Assembly (NCBI RefSeq): GCF_002863005.1
Contig: NZ_PKDG01000044.1
Location: 1 to 64,000 of the forward strand
Source of the DNA: Pseudoxanthomonas sp.
GTDB taxonomy: Bacteria > Pseudomonadota > Gammaproteobacteria > Xanthomonadales > Xanthomonadaceae
Direction of reading: 5' to 3'
Length of the DNA: 64,000 nt
Part shown: piece after piece, positions 50,657 through 60,981 of the stretch
Layout of the letters: every line of letters starts with the position of its first letter
Numbering within the stretch: the stretch's first letter is position 1
The notes under the pieces: model-generated
Seen by the model: only the letters and a program-made list of their open reading frames with translations
What the model was told of the DNA's origin: nothing
Databases searched by the model: none
Position numbers and translations under genes: made by a program

Positions 50657-53029
50657 ATGTCCAAACCCCTGCTAGTTCGCAAGGCGGCCGTGCTGGGCGC
50701 CGGCGTGATGGGCGCCCAGATCGCCGCGCACCTGACCAATGCCGGCGTCGACACCGTGCTGTTCGACCTGCCCGCCAAGGACGGCCATCCCGACGGCATC
50801 GTGCAGAAAGCGATCGCCAACCTGGCCAAGCTCAGCCCCGCGCCTCTCGCCAGCAAGTCGCTGGCGGAAGCGATCACCCCTGCGAACTATGAGACCGGCC
50901 TGGAGCACCTCAAGGGCTGCGACCTGATCATCGAAGCGATCGCCGAACGCATGGACTGGAAGCAGGACCTGTACAGGAAGATCGCGCCGTTCGTGGCCGA
51001 CCACGCCGTCCTGGCCAGCAACACCTCGGGCCTGGGCATCAACAAGCTGGCGGAAGTCCTTCCCGAACAACTCCGCCATCGCTTCTGTGGCGTGCATTTC
51101 TTCAACCCGCCCCGCTACATGCACCTGGCCGAGCTGATTCCGGCGAAGTCCACCGACGCCTCGGTGCTGGAAGGCCTCGAGACCTTCCTCACCACCACCC
51201 TCGGCAAGGGCGTCGTGTACGCCAAGGACACCCCGAACTTCATCGGCAACCGCATTGGCGTGTTCTCGATCCTGGCCACGGCCCACCACACCGGTGAGTT
51301 CAAGCTGGGCTTCGACGAAGTGGACGCGGTCACCGGTCCGCTGATCGGCCGGCCGAAGTCGGCGACCTATCGCACCTCGGATGTCGTCGGACTGGACACC
51401 ATGGCCCACGTCATCAAGACCATGGCCGATACGCTGCCGGACGATCCGTGGCACGCCTACTTCAAGTCCCCGAAGTGGCTCGAGGCCCTGATCGCCAAGG
51501 GCGCGCTGGGCCAGAAGACCGGTGCCGGCATCTTCCGCAAGGTCGGCAAGGACATCGTGGTCCTCGACCTGGAGAAGCAGGACTACCGCGCGTCCGACCG
51601 CACCGCGGCGCCGGAGGTGGTCGAGATACTGAAGATCAAGAACCCGGCCGAGAAGTTCGCGAAGCTGCGCGAGAGCCAGCACCCGCAGGCGCAGTTCCTT
51701 TGGGCGGTGTTCCGGGACCTGTTCCACTACAGCGCCTACCACCTCGCCGACATTGCCGAGACTGCGCGCGACGTCGACCTGGCCATCCGCTGGGGCTACG
51801 GCTGGTCGCTGGGGCCGTTCGAGACCTGGCAGGCCGCCGGTTGGAAACAGATCGCCCAGTGGATCGCCGACGACATCGTGGCCGGCAAGGCCATGAGCAG
51901 CGCCCCGCTGCCGAACTGGGTGTTCGACGGACGCGAGGGCGTGCACGCCCCCGAAGGCAGCTACAGCCCCGCGAAGAATGCCAAGCTCCCGCGCTCCGCC
52001 CTGCCGGTGTACCAGCGCCAGCGTTTCCCGGATCCGCTGCTGGGCGAAGTGTTCCCGCAGGGCGAGACCGTCTTCGAGAATGACGGTGTCCGCCTGTGGA
52101 CCGACGGCGACGGCATCGGCGTGATCAGCTTCAAGACCAAGATGCACACCGTGTCCGACGCGGTGCTGGCCGGTGTGCAGGAATCGGTCGCGATCGCCGA
52201 GCGTCGCTTCAAGGGCCTGGTGATCTGGCAGCCGAAGGAGCCCTTCTCCGCCGGCGCCGATCTGGCCGGTGCGCTGGGCGCCCTGCAGGCCGGCAAGATC
52301 GCCGAGTTCGAAGCGATGGTGGCCAACTTCCAGGCCACCAGCCAGGCCATCAAGTACTCGCTGGTGCCGGTCGTGGCCGCCGTGCGTGGTCTCGCCCTGG
52401 GCGGTGGCTGCGAATTCCAGATGCACAGTGCGCGCACCGTGGCGCACCTCGAAAGCTACATCGGCCTGGTCGAAGCGGGCGTGGGTCTGCTGCCCGCCGG
52501 CGGTGGCCTGAAGGAACTCGCCGTACGGGCGTCGCAAGCCGCCGGTCCGGGCGGCGACGTCTTCGCCGAATTGAAGAAGACCTTCGAAACCATCGCAATG
52601 GCCAAGGTCTCCGCCTCCGCCGTCGAGGCCAAGGAACTGGGCCTGATGCGCGCGGGCGACAAGGTCGCCTTCAATGCCTACGAGCTGCTCCACATCGCCA
52701 AGCAGGAAGCGCTGGCGCTGGCCGAGACCGGCTACCGCCCGCCCCTGCCCGCCCGCCGCATCCAGGTGGCCGGCGACGTCGGCATCGCCACCTTCAAGAT
52801 GATGCTGGTGAACATGCTGGAAGGCCGCTTCATCAGCCCTTACGACTACGAGATCGCGGTTCGCATCGCCACCGTGCTGTGCGGGGGCGAAGTGGATCGC
52901 GGCGCTGTGGTCGACGAGGAGTGGCTGCTCACGCTGGAACGCAAGCACTTCGTCGAACTGGCCCAGCAGGAAAAGACCCAGGCCCGCATCGCGCACATGC
53001 TGAAGACCGGCAAGCCGCTGCGTAATTGA
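50657..53029 (+). CDS. fadB: 3-hydroxyacyl-CoA dehydrogenase / enoyl-CoA hydratase (FadN-type order)
   Basis: 790-aa beta-oxidation enzyme. The NAD-binding 3-hydroxyacyl-CoA dehydrogenase domain comes first, with GAGVMG at 14-19, and the C-terminal dehydrogenase module lies around 190-430. The enoyl-CoA hydratase/crotonase domain follows at about 490-700, with FSAGADL near 530 and ALGGGCEF near 578. This order is reversed relative to E. coli FadB and matches Bacillus FadN. It is co-transcribed with fadA, 26 bp downstream. Confidence 0.92.
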   Translation: MSKPLLVRKAAVLGAGVMGAQIAAHLTNAGVDTVLFDLPAKDGHPDGIVQKAIANLAKLSPAPLASKSLAEAITPANYETGLEHLKGCDLIIEAIAERMDWKQDLYRKIAPFVADHAVLASNTSGLGINKLAEVLPEQLRHRFCGVHFFNPPRYMHLAELIPAKSTDASVLEGLETFLTTTLGKGVVYAKDTPNFIGNRIGVFSILATAHHTGEFKLGFDEVDAVTGPLIGRPKSATYRTSDVVGLDTMAHVIKTMADTLPDDPWHAYFKSPKWLEALIAKGALGQKTGAGIFRKVGKDIVVLDLEKQDYRASDRTAAPEVVEILKIKNPAEKFAKLRESQHPQAQFLWAVFRDLFHYSAYHLADIAETARDVDLAIRWGYGWSLGPFETWQAAGWKQIAQWIADDIVAGKAMSSAPLPNWVFDGREGVHAPEGSYSPAKNAKLPRSALPVYQRQRFPDPLLGEVFPQGETVFENDGVRLWTDGDGIGVISFKTKMHTVSDAVLAGVQESVAIAERRFKGLVIWQPKEPFSAGADLAGALGALQAGKIAEFEAMVANFQATSQAIKYSLVPVVAAVRGLALGGGCEFQMHSARTVAHLESYIGLVEAGVGLLPAGGGLKELAVRASQAAGPGGDVFAELKKTFETIAMAKVSASAVEAKELGLMRAGDKVAFNAYELLHIAKQEALALAETGYRPPLPARRIQVAGDVGIATFKMMLVNMLEGRFISPYDYEIAVRIATVLCGGEVDRGAVVDEEWLLTLERKHFVELAQQEKTQARIAHMLKTGKPLRN

Positions 53030-53055
53030 CCGACGACGACACAGGACACCGAGAC

Positions 53056-54261
53056 ATGAGCAAGCAAGTACAAGAAGCCTATATCGTCGCCGCCACCCGC
53101 ACGCCGGTCGGCAAGGCGCCCAAGGGCGTGTTCCGCAACACCCGCCCGGACGACATGCTGGCGCACGTGCTGAAGTCGGTCGTGGCGCAGGCGCCGGGCA
53201 TCGACGTCAATCGCATCGACGACGCGATCATCGGCTGCGCGATGCCGGAGGCCGAGCAAGGCATGAACGTGGCGCGCATCGGCCTGCTGTTGGCAGGCCT
53301 GCCGAACACGATCGCTGCGCAGACCATCAACCGCTTCTGCTCGTCCGGCCTGCAGGCCGTGGCGATGGCGGCGGACCAGATCCGGCTCGGCAACGCCGAC
53401 CTGATGCTCGCCGGCGGTACCGAGAGCATGAGCATGGTGCCGATGATGGGCAACAAGATCGCCATGGCGCCCAGCGTGTTCGACAACGACCACGTGGCCA
53501 TCGCCTACGGCATGGGCATCACCGCCGAGAAAGTGGCCGAGGAATGGAAGATCTCGCGCGAAGACCAGGATGCGTTTGCCGTGGCTTCGCACCAGAAGGC
53601 CCTGACAGCGCAGGCCGCGGGCGAGTTCCGGGACGAGATCAGCGCCTATGAGGTGATCTCGCGCCAGCCAGACCTCGCCGGCAACACGGTGCGCCTGAAG
53701 AAGCTGCTGGTCGAACAGGACGAGGGCCCGCGCGCCGATACTTCGCTGGAGGGCCTGGCGAAGCTGCGTACCGTGTTCCGCAACCCGCAGTTCGGCGGCA
53801 CCGTCACCGCGGGCACGTCGTCGCAGATGAGCGACGGTGCAGCCGGCGTGCTGCTCGCCTCCGAGCAGGCGATCAAGGATTACGGCCTGACTCCGCTGGC
53901 ACGCTTCGTCAGCTTCTCGGTCGCCGGCGTGCGCCCGGAAGTGATGGGCATCGGCCCGATAGCGGCGATTCCGAAAGCCCTGAAGCAGGCAGGCCTGACC
54001 AAGGACCAGTTGGACTGGATCGAACTCAACGAAGCCTTTGCCGCGCAGGCACTGGCCGTGATCCGTGACAGCGAACTGGATGCCTCGAAGATCAACCCTC
54101 TCGGCGGCGCGATCGCCCTGGGCCATCCGCTGGGTGCCACCGGCGCCATCCGCACCGCAACGATCGTGCACGGCATGCGTCGCCACCAGAAGAAGTACGG
54201 CATGGTCACCATGTGCATCGGTACGGGCATGGGTGCAGCCGGGATCTTCGAATCGCTGTAA
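53056..54261 (+). CDS. fadA: Acetyl-CoA acyltransferase (3-ketoacyl-CoA thiolase)
   Basis: 401-aa thiolase for the last beta-oxidation step. The nucleophile Cys95 is in FCSSGLQAV; His in LGHPLGATGA and the second catalytic Cys in CIGTGMGAAG are present. The ATG at 53056 (MSKQVQEAYIV) is preferred; an in-frame TTG at 53026 abuts the fadB stop. Last gene of the PsrA-like/fadBA operon. Confidence 0.95.
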   Translation: MSKQVQEAYIVAATRTPVGKAPKGVFRNTRPDDMLAHVLKSVVAQAPGIDVNRIDDAIIGCAMPEAEQGMNVARIGLLLAGLPNTIAAQTINRFCSSGLQAVAMAADQIRLGNADLMLAGGTESMSMVPMMGNKIAMAPSVFDNDHVAIAYGMGITAEKVAEEWKISREDQDAFAVASHQKALTAQAAGEFRDEISAYEVISRQPDLAGNTVRLKKLLVEQDEGPRADTSLEGLAKLRTVFRNPQFGGTVTAGTSSQMSDGAAGVLLASEQAIKDYGLTPLARFVSFSVAGVRPEVMGIGPIAAIPKALKQAGLTKDQLDWIELNEAFAAQALAVIRDSELDASKINPLGGAIALGHPLGATGAIRTATIVHGMRRHQKKYGMVTMCIGTGMGAAGIFESL

Positions 54262-54284
54262 GCCGTGTCTTCAAGGCAGAAATG

Positions 54285-54310
54285 GAAATGGCGCCGCAAG
54301 GCGCCATTTC
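54285..54310 (+). terminator. Terminator of the fadBA operon
   Basis: An 11-bp stem, GAAATGGCGCC with GGCGCCATTTC, around a GCAA loop, ends about 50 bp after the fadA stop and is followed by CTTTG. The T-tract is short; the arms are AT-ended and could act in both directions toward the convergent CsaA-like gene. Confidence 0.8.
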
Positions 54311-54327
54311 TTTGCCGCGAAGCACGC

Positions 54328-54672
54328 TCATGCCATGCGGGCTCCATCCGGCACCGGGCGCTCGATCGTCGTCACCACCACGCCCTCGTCGGTCGGGAAT
54401 CCCGTCAACAGGAATTCCGAGGAGAACGGCCCGATCTGCTTGGGCGGGAAATTGATGACACCGACGATCTGTCGTCCCGCGAGGTCTTCGGGCGCATACA
54501 GACCCCTGATCTGCGCGCTGGTCTTCTTCACACCGTGGGGGCCGAAGTCGACCCATACCTTCCACGCGGGTTTGCGCGCTTCGGGAAACGGCTCGACCCG
54601 CAGCACGGTTCCCGCGCACAGGTGCACACGCATGAAGTCATCCAAGCCGATGACGTCTTCCGGCGCACTCAT
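54328..54672 (-). CDS. CsaA-like tRNA-binding domain protein
   Basis: 114-aa protein with the EMAP-II-like OB fold. The sequence VRVEPFPEARKPAWKVWVDFG followed by KKTSAQI and GFPTDEG is typical of CsaA. CsaA is proposed to be a secretion chaperone and tRNA binder. It overlaps the FAD-oxidoreductase gene by 4 bp. Confidence 0.88.
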   Translation of the reverse strand: MSAPEDVIGLDDFMRVHLCAGTVLRVEPFPEARKPAWKVWVDFGPHGVKKTSAQIRGLYAPEDLAGRQIVGVINFPPKQIGPFSSEFLLTGFPTDEGVVVTTIERPVPDGARMA

Positions 54673-55964
54673 GCCTCAGTCGCCTTTTCACGGCGGGCCT
54701 TCCAGGCGTCCTTCGCCTCCGCCCACCAGTAACTCAGCTGGGCTCCCAGGAAGCCGGCAGGCTTCATGGCAGACACGAGTCCGTAGCGGGAGAAGGAGCG
54801 CCAGCGCTCGTCGCCTTCCGCGATGGCAGCGGCAATCAGCTCGCCTGCGAGCGTGGTGGGCGCCACACCATGCCCCCCGAAGGCCTGCGCGACCCACAGA
54901 GCGGGTTCCACCTGACCGATCTGCGGCATCTCGTGACGGGCGTAGCTCATCAGCCCCGACCACGCGTAGTCGACCTCGACGCCATCGAGCTGTGGGAATA
55001 CCTTGAGCATGTCGCGGTACAGCAGGCGTTTCACCGCGTGGGGCGAACGGTCCAGGACCGAGATGCGGCCTCCCCACAACAAGCGTGAGTCCGGCAACGG
55101 CCGGTAATAATCGAATGCGAAGCGGGTGTCGTAGACCGCGGCGCGCGTGCGCATCGCCTCGTCCATGCGCGCGCCCAGCGGCGCGGTGACCATCACGTAC
55201 GTGGCGATCGGCAGCACGCCTGCATCGACCTGGCGATGCAGGCCCGCGAGATAGCCGCCGCATGCCAGCACGACATGCCGGGCCTCGACGCTGCCCGACG
55301 GCGTGGTGATGCGCCAACCCTCACCGGCGCGCTCAAGCGATGTCGCGGGCGACCGGGCGAAGATCGAGACGCCTTGCGCCGTCGCCACCCGTACGAGCCC
55401 GTTCGCGTACTTCAACGGATGGAAGTGGAACGCCTGCGGTTCGAACAGGGCATCGTGGTACCGGTCCGTCAAAAGGTCGCGGCGTACCTGGTCACGATCC
55501 CGCCATTGCCAGTCACGTCCGAATGCCTGCGCCAGCAATTCCTGACGCTGCTTCAGTACATTCTGGTCGCGGAACCAGTTCGCCCAGATGATGCCGGCCT
55601 GCGTGTCGTCGCATTCGATCCCGTGACGCACCATGCGTCTGCGAATCAGCTCCACCGCCCCGGTGGTGCCGGCGTAGAGCGCTTTCGCGCGTGCCTGGCC
55701 CAGGTCGCGCACCAGTGAGGCTTCGCCACGGGAAAAGCCTGCAAACACAAAGCCGCCGTTGCGCCCGGACGCACCGAAGGCCGGGGTGTCCGCTTCCAGC
55801 AACACGACATTCTCCGTGCCGCGCTCGGCAAGGCCCAGGGCCGTGTTGAGTCCTGCGAAGCCGGCCCCGATCACGCAGACCGAGGCCTCTGTGCGCGAGC
55901 CCAACGTCGGCAACGGCGGGGGCGAGCCCGCGGTCGCCGCGTAGTAATTGCCGGCCGAAAGCAC
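54669..55964 (-). CDS. FAD-dependent oxidoreductase of the DAO family
   Basis: 431-aa flavoprotein of the D-amino-acid/glycine oxidase fold, resembling gamma-glutamylputrescine oxidoreductases (PuuB-like). It has the FAD-binding motif GAGFAGLNTALGLAERG near 33 and the ASGRNGGFV segment near 65. The start is a GTG at 55964, 32 bp after galU. Substrate not determinable from sequence. Confidence 0.87.
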   Translation of the reverse strand: MLSAGNYYAATAGSPPPLPTLGSRTEASVCVIGAGFAGLNTALGLAERGTENVVLLEADTPAFGASGRNGGFVFAGFSRGEASLVRDLGQARAKALYAGTTGAVELIRRRMVRHGIECDDTQAGIIWANWFRDQNVLKQRQELLAQAFGRDWQWRDRDQVRRDLLTDRYHDALFEPQAFHFHPLKYANGLVRVATAQGVSIFARSPATSLERAGEGWRITTPSGSVEARHVVLACGGYLAGLHRQVDAGVLPIATYVMVTAPLGARMDEAMRTRAAVYDTRFAFDYYRPLPDSRLLWGGRISVLDRSPHAVKRLLYRDMLKVFPQLDGVEVDYAWSGLMSYARHEMPQIGQVEPALWVAQAFGGHGVAPTTLAGELIAAAIAEGDERWRSFSRYGLVSAMKPAGFLGAQLSYWWAEAKDAWKARREKATEA

Positions 55965-55996
55965 CGTGCCCGTCTCCCGATACCCCTTGAGTACGG

Positions 55997-56899
55997 TCAG
56001 CCCAGATCCCGAACGCCGAGCTCGTTCAACGCGCGCTGCATGGTGTCACGCGCCGCGTCGCTGAGCTTTTCGTGGTCGAGCGCATAACGGATGGTGGCTT
56101 CGATAAGGCCGATGTGCGTACCGCAATCGAACCGCGTGCCCTGGAAACGGTACGCATGGACCGGCTTCTCGGCCAGCAGCGCGGCGATGGCGTCGGTCAG
56201 CTGTATTTCGCCACCCGCGCCGGGCGTCGTGCTCTCCAGCAGGGAGAAGATGCGCGCATCGAGCACATACCGGCCCACGACGGCCAGCGTACTGGGCGCG
56301 ACATCGGGCTTGGGCTTCTCGACAATGGCGCTGATGCGCCCCTCCCGTCCCGAGAAGGCGTCGGTCGCCACGATGCCATAGCTGCCGGTCTGCTCCCGCG
56401 GCACGTCCTGCACCGCGATGACGCTGCTTCCGCTCGCCTCCGCGGCATCGGCCATCTGCTTGAGCGCGCCCGGGCCGCGATTCCAGATCAGATCGTCCGG
56501 CAGCAGCACGGCGAAAGGCTCGTCGCCGATGATGGGCTTGGCACACAACACCGCATGCCCCAGTCCCAGCGCTTCGGCCTGCGTGACGAAGACGGCGCGG
56601 ACGTGCGGCGGCAGCACGTTGCGCACCAGCTCCAGTTGCTCGGCCTTGCCTGCGCGCTCCAGCTTCTGCTCGAGTTCGTAGGCCTTGTCGAAGTAATCGG
56701 CGACCGCATGCTTGTAACGGTTCGTGACGAAGACCAGCGTGTCGCACCCGGCCTCGATCGCTTCGTCCACGGCGTACTGGATCAACGGCCGATCGATGAT
56801 CGGCAGCATTTCCTTGGGCACGGTCTTGGTGGCGGGCAGGAAGCGGGTGCCGAGCCCCGCCACGGGGAACACGGCCTTTCGGATTCGGGCTCGGGTCAT
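55997..56899 (-). CDS. galU: UTP-glucose-1-phosphate uridylyltransferase
   Basis: 300-aa enzyme making UDP-glucose for LPS, exopolysaccharide and glycolipid synthesis. The nucleotide-binding [20 protein letters not shown] is near residue 16; VEKPKPD and the C-terminal FDCGTHIG segment are conserved. Its ATG overlaps the WbpM-like gene stop by 4 bp, placing it in the envelope-sugar operon. Confidence 0.96.
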   Translation of the reverse strand: MTRARIRKAVFPVAGLGTRFLPATKTVPKEMLPIIDRPLIQYAVDEAIEAGCDTLVFVTNRYKHAVADYFDKAYELEQKLERAGKAEQLELVRNVLPPHVRAVFVTQAEALGLGHAVLCAKPIIGDEPFAVLLPDDLIWNRGPGALKQMADAAEASGSSVIAVQDVPREQTGSYGIVATDAFSGREGRISAIVEKPKPDVAPSTLAVVGRYVLDARIFSLLESTTPGAGGEIQLTDAIAALLAEKPVHAYRFQGTRFDCGTHIGLIEATIRYALDHEKLSDAARDTMQRALNELGVRDLG

Positions 56900-58809
56900 C
56901 GGGTCCTGCGCGCGTCGCGGCCTGGGAATACCACGATATTAGCCGACGCTTCGTCCTGTTCGTTTGACAGCGGGGCGAACTCGGGCACGGCCACGCGCAG
57001 CACTTCACCCAGCTCGGCGGTGTCGTAGCGCGCATGCGCGGCGCGCAGGCGCTGTATCGCCAGATCGAGGAATTCAGGCGACACGTCGCGCGCCAGCGCC
57101 TTCATGATCTTCGAGTGGGAAGTGGGCTGGTAGCGCTCATCCGCGTGGAACAGCGTCTCGTGCAGCTTCTCGCCGGGACGCAGGCCGGTGTAGACGATGG
57201 CGATATCCCGTCCCGGCTGCTTGCCCGCCAGTCGGATCATCTGTTCGGCCAGCAGGCGAATCGGCACCGGATCGCCCATGTCCAGGGTATAGATGGATGC
57301 ATGCGCCGCACCCGACGCCGCCTGCAGGATCAGCTGGCAGGCCTCCGGGATCGTCATGAAATAGCGCGTGACGTCGGGATCGGTCACGGTGACCGGTCCG
57401 CCCTTGCGGATCTGCTCGCGGAACAGGGGCACCACGCTGCCGGCGGAATCCAGCACGTTGCCGAAGCGGACGGTGACGTAGCGCGTGGTGGAACGCGCAT
57501 CATCCAGCGCCTGGCAGGCCATCTCGGCCAGCCGCTTGGTCGCGCCGAGCACGTTGACCGGATCCACCGCCTTGTCCGTCGAGATCAGCACGAAGGTGCC
57601 CACGCCCGCCTCGCGGCAGGCGCGCGCCACGGTTTCGGTCGCCAGCACATTGTTGCCGATGGCTTCCCGCAGATGCCCTTCCAGCAAGGGCACTTGCTTG
57701 TAGGCCGCGGCATGGAAGACCGCATCGGGTTCCGCCACGCGCAAGGCGTGCGCGATGACCGCGGGATCTCCGCAGTTGCCGAGCACCGGCAACACTTCGA
57801 GATCGGGAAAGGCGCGCCGCAGATCGCCCTGGATGGTGATGAGCGCGAGTTCGTCGATCTCGACCAGCGCAATCCGCTGGGCACCGTGTCGGGCGCACTG
57901 GCGGCAGAGCTCCGAACCGATGGAGCCACCGGCGCCGGTCACCATGACCGTCCGTCCCCCCAGCCAGCCCCGGATCAGCTTCCAGTCGGGCGTGACGGAC
58001 TTGCGGCCCAGCAGGTCCTCGATCGCCACTTCCTTGAGGTCACCCGGCATGGACTGGCCTTCCAGGACATTCACCAGACGGGGCACCATGCGGAACGGCA
58101 AACCGGTGCTCTCGCAGATCGCGACCACGCGCTGCATGGACGGTGCATCCAGGGACGGCATGGCGATCACCAGCATCCGCGCCGCCGTTTCCCGCGCGAC
58201 CGCCGCTGCATTCTCCAGGCCACCCAGTACCGGGATGCCGAGCAATTTGGAGCCATGGAGCCGCGCTGCATCATCCAGGAACGCCACCGGATGGTAGACA
58301 CCGGTCCGGCGGAGTTCGCGGACCAGCGCCTCGCCGGCCCGCCCCGCCCCCAGGACCAGGACGCGCGAGGCGCTCTCGTTGCTGCGCTGGACCTGGCTGT
58401 CCTTCCAGGCGCGATAAGCCAGGCGGGGCAGACCGAGGAATCCCACGAGGGCAAAAGGATAGAAGCCCAGCACGGCGCGCGGCGTGGAGCCGAAACGGTT
58501 GTAGAAGAACAGGCCCAGCACCACGCCCAGGAATCCCAGCGCGCACGCCTTCACGATGTTCCAGAGGTCCGGCAGGCTGGCAAAACGCCACAGGCCCCGG
58601 TACAGCCCCATCCACCAGAAAACAGCACCCTGAGCCAGCAGGACGACCGCGATTTCGTTGGACCACAGGGGGAAGTCGGGGGCGTGCGCCAACATGGCGT
58701 AACGGAATCGATGCAGGACCTGCCAGCACAGCCACACCATGGCCAGGTCATGTGCCGCCACGAGGGCGCGCGGCATGAAGCCGCTCAGTCGGTCCCGCCA
58801 GGATTCCAT
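56896..58809 (-). CDS. Nucleotide-sugar 4,6-dehydratase/epimerase, WbpM/CapD family
   Basis: 637-aa membrane enzyme of O-antigen synthesis. Four to five N-terminal helices (about residues 12-125) and a CoA-binding-like domain (about 140-270) precede an extended SDR domain with [11 protein letters not shown] near 295. The catalytic region reads [17 protein letters not shown]: Leu is seen where many SDRs have Tyr and WbpM has Met, with Lys retained. Likely a UDP-GlcNAc 4,6-dehydratase. Downstream of a WbpL-like gene by 18 bp. Confidence 0.9.
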   Translation of the reverse strand: MESWRDRLSGFMPRALVAAHDLAMVWLCWQVLHRFRYAMLAHAPDFPLWSNEIAVVLLAQGAVFWWMGLYRGLWRFASLPDLWNIVKACALGFLGVVLGLFFYNRFGSTPRAVLGFYPFALVGFLGLPRLAYRAWKDSQVQRSNESASRVLVLGAGRAGEALVRELRRTGVYHPVAFLDDAARLHGSKLLGIPVLGGLENAAAVARETAARMLVIAMPSLDAPSMQRVVAICESTGLPFRMVPRLVNVLEGQSMPGDLKEVAIEDLLGRKSVTPDWKLIRGWLGGRTVMVTGAGGSIGSELCRQCARHGAQRIALVEIDELALITIQGDLRRAFPDLEVLPVLGNCGDPAVIAHALRVAEPDAVFHAAAYKQVPLLEGHLREAIGNNVLATETVARACREAGVGTFVLISTDKAVDPVNVLGATKRLAEMACQALDDARSTTRYVTVRFGNVLDSAGSVVPLFREQIRKGGPVTVTDPDVTRYFMTIPEACQLILQAASGAAHASIYTLDMGDPVPIRLLAEQMIRLAGKQPGRDIAIVYTGLRPGEKLHETLFHADERYQPTSHSKIMKALARDVSPEFLDLAIQRLRAAHARYDTAELGEVLRVAVPEFAPLSNEQDEASANIVVFPGRDARRTR

Positions 58810-58827
58810 CAGTTCCCTCTCCTGATA

Positions 58828-59799
58828 CTAATCGCGCCATCCCCGGCGCAATGAAAACCAAAGTGCCCCGCCCAGCGCGTACAGCATGATGAAGGCGAGG
58901 ACAGGCGCCGAAGTGACCGACCCTGACAGCGCATAGCTTAACAATAAGCTAACGCCACCGAACGCCATGTAAACCGTGGTGACAGCCGTATGTCCATATC
59001 GCCGCGCCGCCTGTTGATACAGGTGCCCGACATGCGGCGTCCACCACCGCTCGCCGCGCAGCATGCGCCCCATCAGCGTGAAGCCCGCGTCGACGAGAAA
59101 GGCGCACAGCGGCAATAGCAGGAGGGGGGCGCTCACAGGGGGCAACGCGATGAGCGCCGCCGCGGCCAGCCCCGCCAATGCGTAACCCAACGCACCGCTC
59201 CCCACATCCCCCAGAAAAATGCGGGCGCTGGGGAAGTTGAAAGGCAGGAAGCCCAGACAACCCGCGAGCAGGGCCAGCGCCAGCCACCGCCATTCCCCTG
59301 CCAACAGGCCGGCGTACGCCACTGCGGCAATGGCGGCCTGACTCGTCGCCAGGCCATTGATGCCGTCCATGAAGTTCCAGACGTTGACCAGCACCATCGC
59401 TGATCCGAACACGATCACCGCAGGAAGCCAATGGCCGGACTGCCACGCCACGCCAACCGCGAGCATCGCGGCCGCAATCGCCTGCACCGCCAGGCGTAAC
59501 CAGGGCGACAGCGGACGATGGTCGTCCCACCACCCGATACCGGCCACGATCAGCAACCCCGGCAGGAAGCCGATCCACAACGCGCCCAGGGACGCCGACT
59601 GCCAAGCCAAGTAGACACCCGCGGCGAACACGACCAGCACGATCGCGATGCCCCCCCCGCGAGGCGTGGCCACCGCATGGCTGCGACGCTCTCCCGGCTG
59701 GTCCATCAGGTTGCCACGCAGCGCATAGCGGCGCGCCCACCACGTGGCGATGGCCGCGCCCAGCGCGGGCAGGGCCAGCCAGACGAACAGGTCCCCCAT
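58828..59799 (-). CDS. Undecaprenyl-phosphate sugar-phosphate transferase (WecA/WbpL-like)
   Basis: 323-aa polytopic membrane protein (about 10-11 helices) that starts O-antigen or related glycan synthesis on undecaprenyl phosphate. Catalytic motifs are WWDDHRPLS near 111, NFMDGINGLA near 168, LGDVGSGALGY near 215, and the C-terminal loop PHVGHLYQQAARR near 267. HLYQ suggests the WbcO/WbpL branch. Its ATG overlaps the lapB stop. Confidence 0.9.
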   Translation of the reverse strand: MGDLFVWLALPALGAAIATWWARRYALRGNLMDQPGERRSHAVATPRGGGIAIVLVVFAAGVYLAWQSASLGALWIGFLPGLLIVAGIGWWDDHRPLSPWLRLAVQAIAAAMLAVGVAWQSGHWLPAVIVFGSAMVLVNVWNFMDGINGLATSQAAIAAVAYAGLLAGEWRWLALALLAGCLGFLPFNFPSARIFLGDVGSGALGYALAGLAAAALIALPPVSAPLLLLPLCAFLVDAGFTLMGRMLRGERWWTPHVGHLYQQAARRYGHTAVTTVYMAFGGVSLLLSYALSGSVTSAPVLAFIMLYALGGALWFSLRRGWRD

Positions 59800-60977
59800 C
59801 AGACCACCGCGTAGTTCAACAAGGGCTTGACCGTGCCCCATTCCTTGCAGCTGGGGCATTGCCAGTGGTGCGTGCGGGCGCCGAACCCGCAGCGCGTGCA
59901 GCGGTAGCTCGGATTGCGTACCAGCAACTGGTCGGTGATGTGCTTCAGGTCGTGCAACGTGGCCGCGGGGTCGGCGCCCTCGGCCAGCGTCAGGTCGATC
60001 AGCGACGCCTCGCCGCGGACCGACGGCCGATCCTTCAGCTGGCGCGCCAGGTAGGCGCGCGCGGCGGCGACGCCCTCCTGGCGTTCGACGAGCTTCGTCA
60101 ATGCGAGAACCGGCGCGATGCCACGGTAGTGCTCGCACATCTCCGAGAGGAAAGCGCGCGCGCCGGACAGGTCGCCTACCTGGTCGTAACTTTCCAGCAG
60201 GCTGGGCAGGACCTCCGGCAGGTAATCGGCGTCATGGCGGGCGGCACGCTCGAACGCGCGGATGGCGGCTTCGGCATTGCCTGCATCGGTTTCGATACGC
60301 CCTTCGATGATGCCGGCACGCACGCTGCCCGCATCGGCCTGGTACGCGCGGGCGACCGCGGCCCGGGCATCGTCGATGTTGTTCGCCGTGCGATGCCGCT
60401 CGGCGAGTTCGCACTCGAACTGGGCGATCAGCTTTCCCATCGGTTCCGCAGTGACTTCCTCGTAGCGACGCGCGTTGTCGATCGCCTTCTCCCAGTCGCG
60501 TTCTGCCTGGTAGATGCCGATCAGGTGCTTGAGCGCCTGCGGCGCGCGCTGGTCGATCCGGGCCAGGTCGGTAAAGACGGTTTCGGCACGATCCAGCAGG
60601 CCGGACCGCATGTAGTCCTCACCCAGGGCCAGCAACGCCTGGACGCGCTGCGCATCACTCAGGTCGGCACGCTGTACGAGTCCCTGGTGAAGGCGGATGG
60701 CGCGATCGACTTCGCCCCGCCTGCGGAACAGGTGCCCCAATGCGACCTGGGTCTCGAACGTTTCCTTGTCCAGCTCAGCGATGTGCAGGAACAGCTCGAT
60801 CGCCTTGTCGGGCTGTTCGTTGAGCAGGTAATTGAGGCCACGGAAATAGGTGCTGGACAGGCGGCTGACCTGGGTGTCGCCATGCCGCTGGCCACCGCGT
60901 CGACCGATGATCCAGCCGCTGAGCGCGGCCAGCGGCAGGAAAAGGAAGAACCAGAACCATTCGGTGAGGAACGCCAT
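59799..60977 (-). CDS. lapB: Lipopolysaccharide assembly protein B
   Basis: 392-aa protein, one N-terminal membrane helix (about residues 4-22), then tetratricopeptide repeats and a C-terminal rubredoxin-like zinc domain with CTRCGF and CPSCKEWG. LapB regulates LpxC turnover through FtsH and LPS assembly. The ATG at 60977 (MAFLTEWFW) gives the family start; an ATG at 60995 would add six residues and overlap lapA. Follows lapA by 4 bp. Confidence 0.93.
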   Translation of the reverse strand: MAFLTEWFWFFLFLPLAALSGWIIGRRGGQRHGDTQVSRLSSTYFRGLNYLLNEQPDKAIELFLHIAELDKETFETQVALGHLFRRRGEVDRAIRLHQGLVQRADLSDAQRVQALLALGEDYMRSGLLDRAETVFTDLARIDQRAPQALKHLIGIYQAERDWEKAIDNARRYEEVTAEPMGKLIAQFECELAERHRTANNIDDARAAVARAYQADAGSVRAGIIEGRIETDAGNAEAAIRAFERAARHDADYLPEVLPSLLESYDQVGDLSGARAFLSEMCEHYRGIAPVLALTKLVERQEGVAAARAYLARQLKDRPSVRGEASLIDLTLAEGADPAATLHDLKHITDQLLVRNPSYRCTRCGFGARTHHWQCPSCKEWGTVKPLLNYAVV

Positions 60978-60981
60978 GGGC

